Part shown: piece after piece, positions 42,829 to 50,912 of the stretch
Layout: every line of letters begins with the position of its first letter
Position numbering within the stretch: position 1 is the first letter of the stretch
Origin: Elusimicrobia bacterium CG_4_9_14_3_um_filter_62_55
GTDB taxonomy: Bacteria > Elusimicrobiota > Elusimicrobia > UBA1565
Assembly (NCBI GenBank): GCA_002790095.1
Contig: PFUL01000047.1
Coordinates: 1-64,000, forward strand
Direction of reading: 5' to 3'
DNA length: 64,000 bases
Made by a program: the position numbers and the translations under genes
Notes under the pieces: model-generated
The model's database searches: none
The model's input: the letters and a program-made list of their open reading frames with translations, nothing else
Told to the model about the DNA's origin: nothing

Positions 42829-44409
42829 TCAGGATTTCAACGGCCCCCGGCGCCGACCCGCGACGAACAGCGCCGCGGCGAGCAGCAGCGCCAGGCGGTA
42901 CAACGCCGGGCCCAGCGCCCCGGCGACCGGGGCTCCGTCGAGCAAAGGGACGTTCGCCCGCAGCACCCCTTTCCCGTCGATCGGGATTTCATCGACGAGA
43001 CGCCCGACCGCGTCCACGACGCTGCTCATTCCGTTGGGGGTCGAACGAATGAGATACCGCCGCGTTTCGATCGCACGAAGACGCGTGACGGCAAACGCCT
43101 GAAGGGGCTGTACGCTTCGGTCGCGGGACCATTGATCGCTGGAAGGATTGATCAGGACCTGCGCTCCGGAGCGGGCCAAATCCCGGGCGCTCCCGGGTTT
43201 CATGCCGTCGTAGCAGATATAAACGCCGACGCGGGCGTCTCCGACCCGGATCGGTTCCTGCGGGCCGGGCTGAATGCGGTTCATCCTCGGAGTCAGGCGA
43301 TAGAGAAACGGGAATACGCTCCCCATCGGAAAATACTCGGACAACGGCGTAGGACTGCGCTTATACGAAACCCCTTCGATCCCGCGCTCCGGACCGAACA
43401 AAACCGACGCGTAGCGCTGACCCGAACCTTCGACCTGGGCCAGCGTGGTCACCAGCGACCTCGCCGGGTACGGCAGGTCGCGGCCGAGAACGGCCGCGGC
43501 GTCCTCCCCGTGAATCGTCACGCGCCCCTCGGCCGAAACGCGCAGACGGCGCTCGTAGGTGTTTTGGGGCCAGACGATGAGATCCAGAGGACCCGCCTCC
43601 AGCGCCTCTTCGCTCAACGCGCGATAGGCCGTGAGATTGGCCTCGACGAACTGCCCCGTTCGCCTGCGGGAGAAGGGAATCGAGGCCTGAACCAGCGCTA
43701 TGCTAAGCGTGCGCCCTTCTTCGACCCGGCGTGCGACGCCTGCGTCCACCGCCCGCATCCGCAAGATTCCGTAGCCTTCGTTGAGCGCGAGGAGGCCGGC
43801 GGCCGCGGCGAGCGGCGCCCAACGGCGAAGTCCTCTCCCTCGTCCGACGACGCTGAGAAAGATTCCCGCGTTCGTGACGGCGATGATCCAGGCCACGCCG
43901 GCCGCGCCGAACAAATCGAGCGACTGCACCAGCGGCAAATGGAACAACTGCGTAGTCGCGATCGGCGCGGGAAATAGCGGGGGGAAATACCCGTCGACGC
44001 AAACCCAGGCAGGCAGGCTCGCCGCGGCGAGGGCCGCGGCTTCCGAGAGACCCGCGCGCGCGAGCCCGTCGGCGAGAAACCGGATCAGCCAGGCCGCGAG
44101 GGCCACCTCCAATCCGAGATACGCGATGATGCCGAGGAAGAAAATCCAGCGCAGTCCCGGCAGCCCGGCGGAGTATTCGGCGACGACCGGGGGGAACCAA
44201 TACAACCCGACGCCCCATGCGAGCGTTCCGAACAACCATCCGAGCAGAAAGGCCCGGAGCGGTCGGACTCCCCGCAAACAGGCGACGAGCGGCGCAAGCG
44301 AGAGCAATAGGGCGAAACCGAATCGTCCGGGAAGGAACGCGGCCCCGGTCGCGAACGCGCCCCCGGCGAAGAGCAGCGCCGCTCCCAACGCGCGCGGACT
44401 CAACCGCAT
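42829..44409 (-). CDS. lnt: Apolipoprotein N-acyltransferase-like protein with altered catalytic Glu
   Basis: A 526-residue protein; ATG 44409 is preferred because the upstream extension is basic and overlaps the divergent gene. Residues 1-210 contain six to eight membrane helices. From about 233 a nitrilase domain follows, as in Lnt, which N-acylates lipoproteins at the inner membrane. The nitrilase triad would be Glu-Lys-Cys. Lys350 (VSYKRSPTPLSEYFP) and Cys399 (VGVYICYDG) are present, but the Glu position reads Gln282 in LIVWPQNTYE, with a Glu four residues later. The protein may be inactive, use another Glu, or act on a different substrate. Confidence 0.8.
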   Translation of the reverse strand: MRLSPRALGAALLFAGGAFATGAAFLPGRFGFALLLSLAPLVACLRGVRPLRAFLLGWLFGTLAWGVGLYWFPPVVAEYSAGLPGLRWIFFLGIIAYLGLEVALAAWLIRFLADGLARAGLSEAAALAAASLPAWVCVDGYFPPLFPAPIATTQLFHLPLVQSLDLFGAAGVAWIIAVTNAGIFLSVVGRGRGLRRWAPLAAAAGLLALNEGYGILRMRAVDAGVARRVEEGRTLSIALVQASIPFSRRRTGQFVEANLTAYRALSEEALEAGPLDLIVWPQNTYERRLRVSAEGRVTIHGEDAAAVLGRDLPYPARSLVTTLAQVEGSGQRYASVLFGPERGIEGVSYKRSPTPLSEYFPMGSVFPFLYRLTPRMNRIQPGPQEPIRVGDARVGVYICYDGMKPGSARDLARSGAQVLINPSSDQWSRDRSVQPLQAFAVTRLRAIETRRYLIRSTPNGMSSVVDAVGRLVDEIPIDGKGVLRANVPLLDGAPVAGALGPALYRLALLLAAALFVAGRRRGPLKS

Positions 44410-44412
44410 GCT

Positions 44413-44441
44413 TTGCCCGCGAGCGGGGATTGTGATACCTT
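44413..44441 (+). promoter_or_regulatory. Possible promoter of the CPBP protease gene
   Basis: TTGCCC (44413-44418), a 17-bp spacer and TACCTT (44436-44441), ending 6 nt before the ATG at 44448. Confidence 0.4.
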
Positions 44442-44447
44442 CCCGGG

Positions 44448-45137
44448 ATGCCCCGCAAACACCTTGCCGCCGCGGCCGTCGCATTGGTCGTCCCCGGCCT
44501 CGGCGCGTTCGTCGCGTTCGTCGTCCTCGGCGGTTCTCCGGCGGGAGAGGCCGTCTTCGCCGCTTCGAAAGTTTTTTTGCTGGCGTGGCCCGCCTTTTGG
44601 ACCTTCGCGGTCGACCGGGCCGATCTTCGCGTCCTCGCGAATCCTTCCGGCGCACTGCGCCTGCGCCCGTGGGCGCTCGGATTGGCGACCGGGAGCTTCT
44701 TCGCGTTCCTGATTTGGCTGGGATGGACCCTCGGCCTCGACATGATGCTGGCCGAGCATCGTCCGGCGGTCGAGGCGGCCGTCGCCCGTTGGGGCAGCCG
44801 GAATCACTTTTGGACCTGGGCGCTGCTGATGAGCGTCCTGCACTCCGGCGTGGAGGAGATTTACTGGCGCGGCTTCGTCTTTTCCCGCCTGCGCCCCTGG
44901 GTCGGTGACGGCGCGGCCGCTCTGGTTTCCTCGGCGGGATTCGGGGTCCATCACGGCGTGCTGTACGCCGCGACGCTGGACGCCGCCTCCGGCGCGTTTC
45001 TGGCCCTCGCGGTCGCGATCGCCGCGGGCGCGTGGTGCCTGCTTTACCAAGAGGAGAAAACGCTGTGGGCTTCGTGGGCCAGCCATCTCGTCGCGGATCT
45101 CGCGATCTTCGCGATCGGGGCCCATTTCCTTTTCTAG
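44448..45137 (+). CDS. CPBP-family intramembrane metalloprotease/glutamic protease
   Basis: A 229-residue protein with about six membrane helices. Family motifs are EEIYWRGF (Glu136-Glu137, Arg141), FGVHHGVLY (His168/His169) and ASHLVADL (His213). These correspond to Rce1/CPBP (ABI) motifs 1-3. Members process prenylated proteins in eukaryotes and have bacteriocin self-immunity or regulatory roles in bacteria; the substrate here is unknown. It is divergent from the Lnt-like gene and overlaps the convergent gene at 45134 by 4 bp. Confidence 0.87.
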   Translation: MPRKHLAAAAVALVVPGLGAFVAFVVLGGSPAGEAVFAASKVFLLAWPAFWTFAVDRADLRVLANPSGALRLRPWALGLATGSFFAFLIWLGWTLGLDMMLAEHRPAVEAAVARWGSRNHFWTWALLMSVLHSGVEEIYWRGFVFSRLRPWVGDGAAALVSSAGFGVHHGVLYAATLDAASGAFLALAVAIAAGAWCLLYQEEKTLWASWASHLVADLAIFAIGAHFLF

Positions 45138-46087
45138 CGGTCTTTTTGTCCGGTCTGAGCGCCCATATAGGCCGAGAGCAGCGCGGGATTCGCCGTCATC
45201 CCTTTCAGAATCCCCGGATCCTGCAGCATTTGCGCGGCGATCGGGTTCTTATCGATGATGGTCCCGACGGCGTCGGGGTCGTTCATGATCTGCTGCAGCG
45301 CCGGGCACTCAAGGAACGCGCCCATCATCTTCGAACTCGCGAACGCCGAAGGCGTCTCGGAATTCCCTTTCAGCATGGTGTTCATCACCTTAAGTTCCAA
45401 TCCCGAAGCGGTATTCGCCGGGTTCGAGTAATGCGACATCGCCGCGCTCTTGCTGCTGCAGTTGCGCTGCGCGCGAGGCCGGGACATGAAGCCCTTCACG
45501 ACGAACTCGTTGTCAAGGATGTACTTGGTCAGCTTAGGGTTGTTCCCTATCTTTTCGATGACGGCTTTAAACAGCGCTTTATCCTGACCCAAGGAGAAGG
45601 CGTCGTCAGGTGTTTTGATCCCGGCGCCGATCGAGGCGAGCTGCGCCTGTTCCGCGGCCGAGAGTTTGATCATCGACCAGCCCTCCTTGCTTTCCTCGTA
45701 GGAAACGGCTTCGGCCGCGTTCGGCATCGCTCGTCCGCCGGCGGGCTCGGCCTTTTCCCTGCCCTCGTCCGGGCCTTGCTGTCCCACCGGTTGGCGGCCG
45801 CGTTCGAGCAGCTTGGAGGTCATCTCATCCTGTTGGATCATCATCCGATCCCCGCCGGCCGCGCGTCGCGCGGCCTCCTCCTCCTCTTCGCGGCGCTGCA
45901 GTTCCTCGGAAAGCAGCGCGCTGGGTGGAAGGGAAGGGGCCTCATCCGAGACCGATCCCCTGACGACCGTCCCGGGCGGCGGAGGGGGTTCTCCGCGGAA
46001 TAAAACGAAAACGGCCAGCAGGCCTGTCGCGATAAAAACGCCGACCCCGAGAAACACCCCGGCCTTCGATTTCGGTTGAGATTCCAT
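45134..46087 (-). CDS. Membrane-anchored protein of unknown function
   Basis: A 317-residue protein with one N-terminal helix (about 10-29), a Pro-rich and acidic linker (EELQRREEEEEAARRAAGG), and a C-terminal domain (about 140-310) of short helices rich in N-P and M motifs. The segment DKNPIAAQMLQDPGILKGM and the NPALLSAYMG near the end resemble STI1/DP-type helical repeats. I cannot assign a function. The upstream TTGACA-N17-TACACT promoter, 9 nt from the ATG, is among the best in the window, so it is separately and probably strongly expressed. Confidence 0.6.
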   Translation of the reverse strand: MESQPKSKAGVFLGVGVFIATGLLAVFVLFRGEPPPPPGTVVRGSVSDEAPSLPPSALLSEELQRREEEEEAARRAAGGDRMMIQQDEMTSKLLERGRQPVGQQGPDEGREKAEPAGGRAMPNAAEAVSYEESKEGWSMIKLSAAEQAQLASIGAGIKTPDDAFSLGQDKALFKAVIEKIGNNPKLTKYILDNEFVVKGFMSRPRAQRNCSSKSAAMSHYSNPANTASGLELKVMNTMLKGNSETPSAFASSKMMGAFLECPALQQIMNDPDAVGTIIDKNPIAAQMLQDPGILKGMTANPALLSAYMGAQTGQKDR

Positions 46088-46096
46088 ACGCTTTGG

Positions 46097-46125
46097 AGTG
46101 TAGCCGGAGCCGGCTCGACTGTCAA
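46097..46125 (-). promoter_or_regulatory. Strong promoter of the gene starting at 46087
   Basis: TTGACA (46120-46125), a 17-bp spacer and TACACT (46097-46102) on the minus strand. The -35 overlaps the TGA of the upstream radical SAM gene, and the -10 ends 9 nt before the ATG. Confidence 0.8.
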
Positions 46126-47810
46126 GAAGAGGACGAAGGAGCCTGCGCCGTTTCTTCTTCCCGCGGAGGTTCGGCGATGACCAGATGGCGCCGGCGGTTG
46201 TAGGCCTCCTCTCCTAATTTCTCTATCTCGCGGATATGCTCGTCCAGATCCGCGACGACATGTTCCGTCTGCGGCCCCAGATGGAGGTAGTAGACCGTCA
46301 TCGCGCATGCGGTCACGAGCCCGGAAAGACCCTTCGTCAGGCCGTAGGCCAAAGTCTTCGCCGTCTCCCACCACATGCCCGGTCTCCCCGCGACCACCGC
46401 GAACCCATGCAGGTACATGCGGGCGAATTTCGGCAAAGACCACAACGACGGTTTGTGCTTGACCGAATGGGGACGAAACAAACCGATGAAGGTGCGCACC
46501 CGCTTAAAATATGCGGTGGGCGTGAACAAATGCGCCCGCAGATTGCGAAACTCTTTGAGAATCGTAAGGCGCGGACGGTGCGAAACGTAATTGAGTCCTT
46601 GCGTAATCTGATCGTACTTGCGGCCCTCGCCCCAGGAATCCGCCCCCGGCGCCCGAACCAACAGGCGGCCCTCCTTGCGCAGCCGCCTCTCCAACTGCGT
46701 CCCCGGAAGCGCGACGAGCAATCCGCATCCGGCGATGATGATGCCGAGTTCCTCGATGCAGGTCTTGTGCGCGTGGGAGGTGTTCGGACTCTCACCGTCG
46801 AAGCCGAACAAAAAGCCCGAATGCACCATGATCCCCGCCTCGTAGATTTTCTTGACGCTCTCGAAGATCGGCTTAAGGACGTTGTGCTTCTTGTTGGTGA
46901 TCGCCAGCACGTCCGGCTCGGGAGTCTCGATCCCGATGTAGACCGTCCGGAAATCGACGTCGGCCAGCAGTTGGAGCAATCCCTCGTCGTGCGCGACCGT
47001 CAAGGTCAACTGCGTCGAAAAGTAAAACGGCCAGCCCCGCTCTTCGAGCCAACCCCGCAGGTAGCGCAGCATCTCTTTGACGTCCTTTTTATTCCCGATC
47101 AGGTTGTCGTCGACAATCCCGACATGCCCGCGGTGACCGGCGTCGTAAAGGCGCTGCAGCTCGGCGCAGAATTGTTCGGGAGACTTGACCCGGGATTTGC
47201 GGCCGTAGAGTTCGATGATGTCGCAGAACTCGCAGTCGAACGGGCAGCCGCGCGAGTACTGAACGCAGGCGTACAGGTAATCCCCGGGATCCACGAGATC
47301 GTAGCGGGGCGGCGGGACGACGCTCAGGTCGGGCTTTTCGCCGTTGGACCGGAAGGTTCCGCCTTTCTCGCCGCGCGTGAGCGACGCGACGAAGGGGGGG
47401 ATCGTGATCTCGCCCTCATCGAGCACCCGCCATTCGGCCTCGGCGTACAACTCGGGACGATGCGTCGGGTCGGGACCTCCGACCCCGGCCGGTTTTCCGT
47501 GGGCGTGCGCGCGGGAGATGATCCAGCGCATCTCCGGTTCCTGCGTCAGCATGCCGCCGGTCAAAACGAGATCCGCCCAATCGATCAAGGATTCGTCGAG
47601 GTCGTACGCGTTCATGTCCACGTACTTGAAATCCCACTCCTGAGGAAGCAGCGCGGCCACCGTCAGCAAGCCCAACTGCATCGACGTGTACTTGCGGCCC
47701 GCGATGCGGCAGGTTTCCTTCGCGTTGTAGAAACTGTGCTGCCGAAAGCGGGGAACGATGAGGAGGGCGCGAAACGGCCGGTCGGACATAATCCCGCTCA
47801 TAAAGGTCAT
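46122..47810 (-). CDS. B12-binding-type radical SAM protein (copy 1)
   Basis: Up to 562 residues. An N-terminal Rossmann-like cobalamin-binding-type domain (about 10-140, with VLTGGMLTQ and VGGPDPT) lacks the DxHxxG motif. The radical SAM core follows, with Cys189, Cys193 and Cys196 in YSRGCPFDCEFCDIIELYG to hold the 4Fe-4S cluster. A C-terminal region has a DUF4070-type segment (about 390-480) and an amphipathic or membrane-near part. Relatives include hopanoid methylases and many uncharacterised enzymes. Three in-frame ATGs (47810, 47801, 47789) are possible starts. Confidence 0.83.
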   Translation of the reverse strand: MTFMSGIMSDRPFRALLIVPRFRQHSFYNAKETCRIAGRKYTSMQLGLLTVAALLPQEWDFKYVDMNAYDLDESLIDWADLVLTGGMLTQEPEMRWIISRAHAHGKPAGVGGPDPTHRPELYAEAEWRVLDEGEITIPPFVASLTRGEKGGTFRSNGEKPDLSVVPPPRYDLVDPGDYLYACVQYSRGCPFDCEFCDIIELYGRKSRVKSPEQFCAELQRLYDAGHRGHVGIVDDNLIGNKKDVKEMLRYLRGWLEERGWPFYFSTQLTLTVAHDEGLLQLLADVDFRTVYIGIETPEPDVLAITNKKHNVLKPIFESVKKIYEAGIMVHSGFLFGFDGESPNTSHAHKTCIEELGIIIAGCGLLVALPGTQLERRLRKEGRLLVRAPGADSWGEGRKYDQITQGLNYVSHRPRLTILKEFRNLRAHLFTPTAYFKRVRTFIGLFRPHSVKHKPSLWSLPKFARMYLHGFAVVAGRPGMWWETAKTLAYGLTKGLSGLVTACAMTVYYLHLGPQTEHVVADLDEHIREIEKLGEEAYNRRRHLVIAEPPREEETAQAPSSSS

Positions 47811-47832
47811 ATACCCGCCGGCGTACTCAGTG

Positions 47833-48393
47833 TCAAGGGTTCGCCGCCCGCGCGGAAAAATGACGGAACCATAGAAAAAGTCCCGCGAATTCCACGAAAT
47901 GGAACACGCTCGCGGGAGGAAATCCCCCGAGCGGCGGGCGCAAGCCGAGCAGCACGGCGCCCGCGCCCATCAGCGCGCTTCCCGAAAGAAAGCACCGGGA
48001 AGCCGGCAGGCTCGAAAACAGAATGAAAGACGCGGCCGCCGCGTCGAGTGTGAAATTGACAAGAGCGAAATCGAAGGAACCCGTCACCCCCACTCCCGCC
48101 AAATAGAGCGCGAGTTTGGCGTCCCAAACCCGCCGCCATCGCAACGGGCCGACCTCCCGGATCAAGGACCATCCGGAGAAACCGAAAACCGCCAGCGCGC
48201 CGCGCCAGGCGAGTTCCAAGGGGAACGGGGGGAGCGACGAACGAAATCCGTGCCGGGTTCCACCCACGAGCGCGACGAACGCGAGGCCCCAAAACAGCGC
48301 GCGGGGCCCCGCGCGAAGCCTCGATCCCATCGCGAAAAGCCCTCCGGCCAGCAGCCAATCGGTCGCCGCCACGACCGGCTCGTCGAGGATCAC
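47833..48393 (-). CDS. Small multi-pass membrane protein
   Basis: A 186-residue protein with GTG start overlapping the upstream radical SAM stop (GTGA). About six hydrophobic helices are visible, with short loops (RLRAGP, RHGFRSSLP). It resembles DUF6962-like membrane proteins in general pattern, but I cannot confirm the family. Its place between two paralogous radical SAM genes, tightly coupled to one and 22 bp from the other, suggests a partner for a membrane-lipid modification step. Confidence 0.6.
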   Translation of the reverse strand: MILDEPVVAATDWLLAGGLFAMGSRLRAGPRALFWGLAFVALVGGTRHGFRSSLPPFPLELAWRGALAVFGFSGWSLIREVGPLRWRRVWDAKLALYLAGVGVTGSFDFALVNFTLDAAAASFILFSSLPASRCFLSGSALMGAGAVLLGLRPPLGGFPPASVFHFVEFAGLFLWFRHFSARAANP

Positions 48394-50000
48394 GCCGCGG
48401 CCTCTTCCTCGAGACGGCGCGATGCGTGATAGGCGCTTTCACCGGCCCGTTCGACCTCGGCGAGCTGCGCGTCGAGCCGCCGCGACACATAGACCGTCTG
48501 CTTTTCAAAATGGAGAAACGCGGCGCAGTAGATGACGGCCAGATTCAACCCGGACATGCCGAATCGCAGGCCCGCGGCGATCGCGGCCAGAAACGATCCC
48601 CACAGATCCGGCCTCGCCGCGTACATCCCCAACACCCGCAGGAAGCCGGACACCTGGCCTGCGAGCGCCGCCCCCGGGCTCCGGTATCGCAGCGCGGGAT
48701 CATGCCGCTTCAGAAAACGGATCACGCGCTGAAAATAGAGCCGCTTTTCGTACAGGGCGTTCAGCGCCCCCTTGAATTCCCGGAGGATTTCAGCCCTCGG
48801 GCGAGAAGGGACATAATTGAGCCCGAAGGACAGTTGGTCGTCTTCTCCGGCCTTTTGGCGAAATCCGCCTTCCGGCTTCAGAAGACGGCCCTCTTTGCGC
48901 AGGCGCCGTTCCAACTGAGTATTGGGGACCGAGGTCAGCAATCCGAACATCGCCATCGGGATATCGGCGGCTTGAACCAAATCGACGATCGCGGCTCCCG
49001 CGCCGGTCTTCTCTCCGTCGAATCCGAGAATCAATCCCGCCGATACGATCATTCCGAAGGAATCGATCTTACGGACGCTGTTGACCACGGGCTCGAGCGT
49101 GTTCTGTCTTTTCTGAGTGATCCGAAGAAGTTCCGGATCGGGCGTTTCGATCCCCAAAAAGACCCGCTTGAACTGCGCTTCGCGCATCAACCCCATTAAC
49201 TCCTCGTCCTGCGCGAGCGTCAGCGTCGCCTCGGTTCCGAAGTAGAACGGCCACCCGCGCTCCTCTTGCCAGACGATCAACGCGCGCAGCATCGGCTTCA
49301 CTTCCTTCTTGTTGCCGATAAAATTATCGTCGACGATTTCGACGCCCCCGCGGTAGCCCCGGTTGTAGAGGGCGTCCAGTTCCGCGATGAATTGAGTCGG
49401 GGTTTTCGTGCGCGGAACGCGTCCGTACAACTCGATGATGTCGCAGAACTCGCAGTTGAACGGACAGCCGCGCGAATACTGAACCGCCGGGTAAAGATAA
49501 TCCTCCATCCTCACCAGGTCGAAGCGCGGGACCCCAACGGCCGTCACGTCGGGCTTCGGGTCGGGCCGGCGGAAAACGCCCGATCGTTCCCCGCGTTCGA
49601 GGGCGGCTAAAAAAGCCGAGAGGGTGTTTTCGGCCTCGTCGAGCACGAGGAAGTCGGCGGCCGCGTATTTGTCCGGTTGGGAGGTTGCGTCGGGTCCACC
49701 GACCACGACGGGTTTCGATCGGGCCCGTACGCGGTCGATCAGTTCGAGCGTCCGGCGCTGCTGCGTGATCATCCCGCCGGTCATGATGAGATCCGCAGCG
49801 TCGATCTCCTCGTCCGTCAGCGTCCGGCAATTGAGATCCGCCAGCGAGAGTTCCCAGTCCGCGGGAAGCAGCGCGGCCATCGTCATCAATCCCAACGGCG
49901 GCATAAAATGTTTGCGCCCGGCAAGACGGTACAGCGACTTAGGGTTCCAGTAGCTGAATTCGGAAAACGCCGGATAAACGAGAAGCGCCCGCAATTTCAT
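48390..50000 (-). CDS. B12-binding-type radical SAM protein (copy 2)
   Basis: A 536-residue paralogue of the protein at 46122, alike along its full length. I chose ATG 50000 because it fits the paralogue N-terminus and has a TACACT box 11 nt upstream. The cluster-binding Cys179, Cys183 and Cys186 lie in YSRGCPFNCEFCDIIELYG. The N-terminal Rossmann part has IMTGGMITQ and VGGPDAT, and DxHxxG is again absent. The C-terminal region has a hydrophobic segment (about 455-500) that could sit at the membrane. First gene of a three-gene operon, divergent from the TRAP transporter operon. Confidence 0.85.
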   Translation of the reverse strand: MKLRALLVYPAFSEFSYWNPKSLYRLAGRKHFMPPLGLMTMAALLPADWELSLADLNCRTLTDEEIDAADLIMTGGMITQQRRTLELIDRVRARSKPVVVGGPDATSQPDKYAAADFLVLDEAENTLSAFLAALERGERSGVFRRPDPKPDVTAVGVPRFDLVRMEDYLYPAVQYSRGCPFNCEFCDIIELYGRVPRTKTPTQFIAELDALYNRGYRGGVEIVDDNFIGNKKEVKPMLRALIVWQEERGWPFYFGTEATLTLAQDEELMGLMREAQFKRVFLGIETPDPELLRITQKRQNTLEPVVNSVRKIDSFGMIVSAGLILGFDGEKTGAGAAIVDLVQAADIPMAMFGLLTSVPNTQLERRLRKEGRLLKPEGGFRQKAGEDDQLSFGLNYVPSRPRAEILREFKGALNALYEKRLYFQRVIRFLKRHDPALRYRSPGAALAGQVSGFLRVLGMYAARPDLWGSFLAAIAAGLRFGMSGLNLAVIYCAAFLHFEKQTVYVSRRLDAQLAEVERAGESAYHASRRLEEEAAA

Positions 50001-50011
50001 GACTGTTTCCC

Positions 50012-50040
50012 AGTGTAAGGCGGTTTTGCATGTAGAGCAA
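50012..50040 (-). promoter_or_regulatory. Promoter of the radical SAM operon
   Basis: On the minus strand TTGCTC (50035-50040), a 17-bp spacer and TACACT (50012-50017), 11 nt before the ATG at 50000. It overlaps the divergent promoter at 50026-50054. Confidence 0.6.
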
Positions 50041-50054
50041 GGATTTTTTACAAT
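50026..50054 (+). promoter_or_regulatory. Promoter of the TRAP transporter operon
   Basis: TTGCAT (50026-50031), a 17-bp spacer and TACAAT (50049-50054), 9 nt before the ATG at 50064. Confidence 0.6.
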
Positions 50055-50063
50055 ACCGGGAAC

Positions 50064-50912
50064 ATGATCCGAGGTCCCAAACCGCATATATTAAGGATAG
50101 TCGCGCTCGTCGGCCTTTTCGCGGCCTCCGCGTGCAGCATCCGCACCCTCGCGGTCCGAACGACCGCGGACGCGGTCTCGCACGGAATCCCCGCCTTCTA
50201 CGAAGAAAGCGATCCGGTTCTCGCCCGGCAGGCCATGCCCGGACAATTGAAGCTGCTCGAGGTTCTGCTGCGCAACGATCCAAAAAACGCCCAACTGCTC
50301 GCGGCTCTCACGGAGGGATACGCGGGATACGCATTTCTCTTCTTGGAGGACGCGCAGCCGGACCGCGCCGCCGGCCTGTACAAGCGCGCCTCGGAATTCG
50401 GAATGCGCCTGCTCTCCCCGGACGCGGATTTCGACGCCTGGCTCGACCGCACGGGGACGAAGGATCTTCCCGGGTTGTACTGGACGGCGAGCGCCCTCGC
50501 GGGATGGGCCAACCTGGACCTCAGCAATCCCGACGCGCTCGCCGCGGTCCCGAATGCAGAAAAAATGATGACCCGCGTGCTCGTGCTCGACGCCTCCTTC
50601 CAATATGGGGGCGCGGACGCGTTTTTCGGCGTCCTGAATTCCGCGCGGCCCGTGATCGCGGGCGGCGACCCCGTAAAAGGCCGAAACCACTTCCTCCGCG
50701 CGCTCGCGTATTCGGACGGAGCCTTTCTCCCGACCAAGCTTCTGTACATGAAGTACTACGCGACGGCCGCGCTCGATGAAGCGCTTTTCCGCCGGCTGCA
50801 CCATGAAATCGCGGAGGCCGACTCCGGGGCGCTGCCGCAGATGCGGCTCGCCAATGAAGTCGCCAAACTCAAAGCCGCACGCCTCATGGAGCAGATCGAT
50901 GACCTTTTCTAA
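50064..50912 (+). CDS. TRAP transporter TatT component family lipoprotein
   Basis: A 282-residue protein with a lipoprotein signal (GLFAASAC, lipid-modified Cys24). The helical TPR-like body has QLKLLEVLLRNDPKNAQLLAALTEGYAGYAF and later ALAYSDGAFLPTKLLYMKYYA, features of the TatT family. TatT (as in Treponema) forms a periplasmic trimer that docks the binding protein DctP. The next genes encode DctP, DctQ and DctM, so this is a TPR-associated TRAP (TRAP-T) system. It overlaps the dctP gene by 14 bp. Confidence 0.85.
   Translation: MIRGPKPHILRIVALVGLFAASACSIRTLAVRTTADAVSHGIPAFYEESDPVLARQAMPGQLKLLEVLLRNDPKNAQLLAALTEGYAGYAFLFLEDAQPDRAAGLYKRASEFGMRLLSPDADFDAWLDRTGTKDLPGLYWTASALAGWANLDLSNPDALAAVPNAEKMMTRVLVLDASFQYGGADAFFGVLNSARPVIAGGDPVKGRNHFLRALAYSDGAFLPTKLLYMKYYATAALDEALFRRLHHEIAEADSGALPQMRLANEVAKLKAARLMEQIDDLF

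Noticed and set aside
44410-44655. An 82-residue N-terminal extension of the Lnt-like protein
   Set aside because: The extension is highly basic, overlaps the divergent CPBP gene and its promoter, and Lnt proteins start with the first membrane helix.
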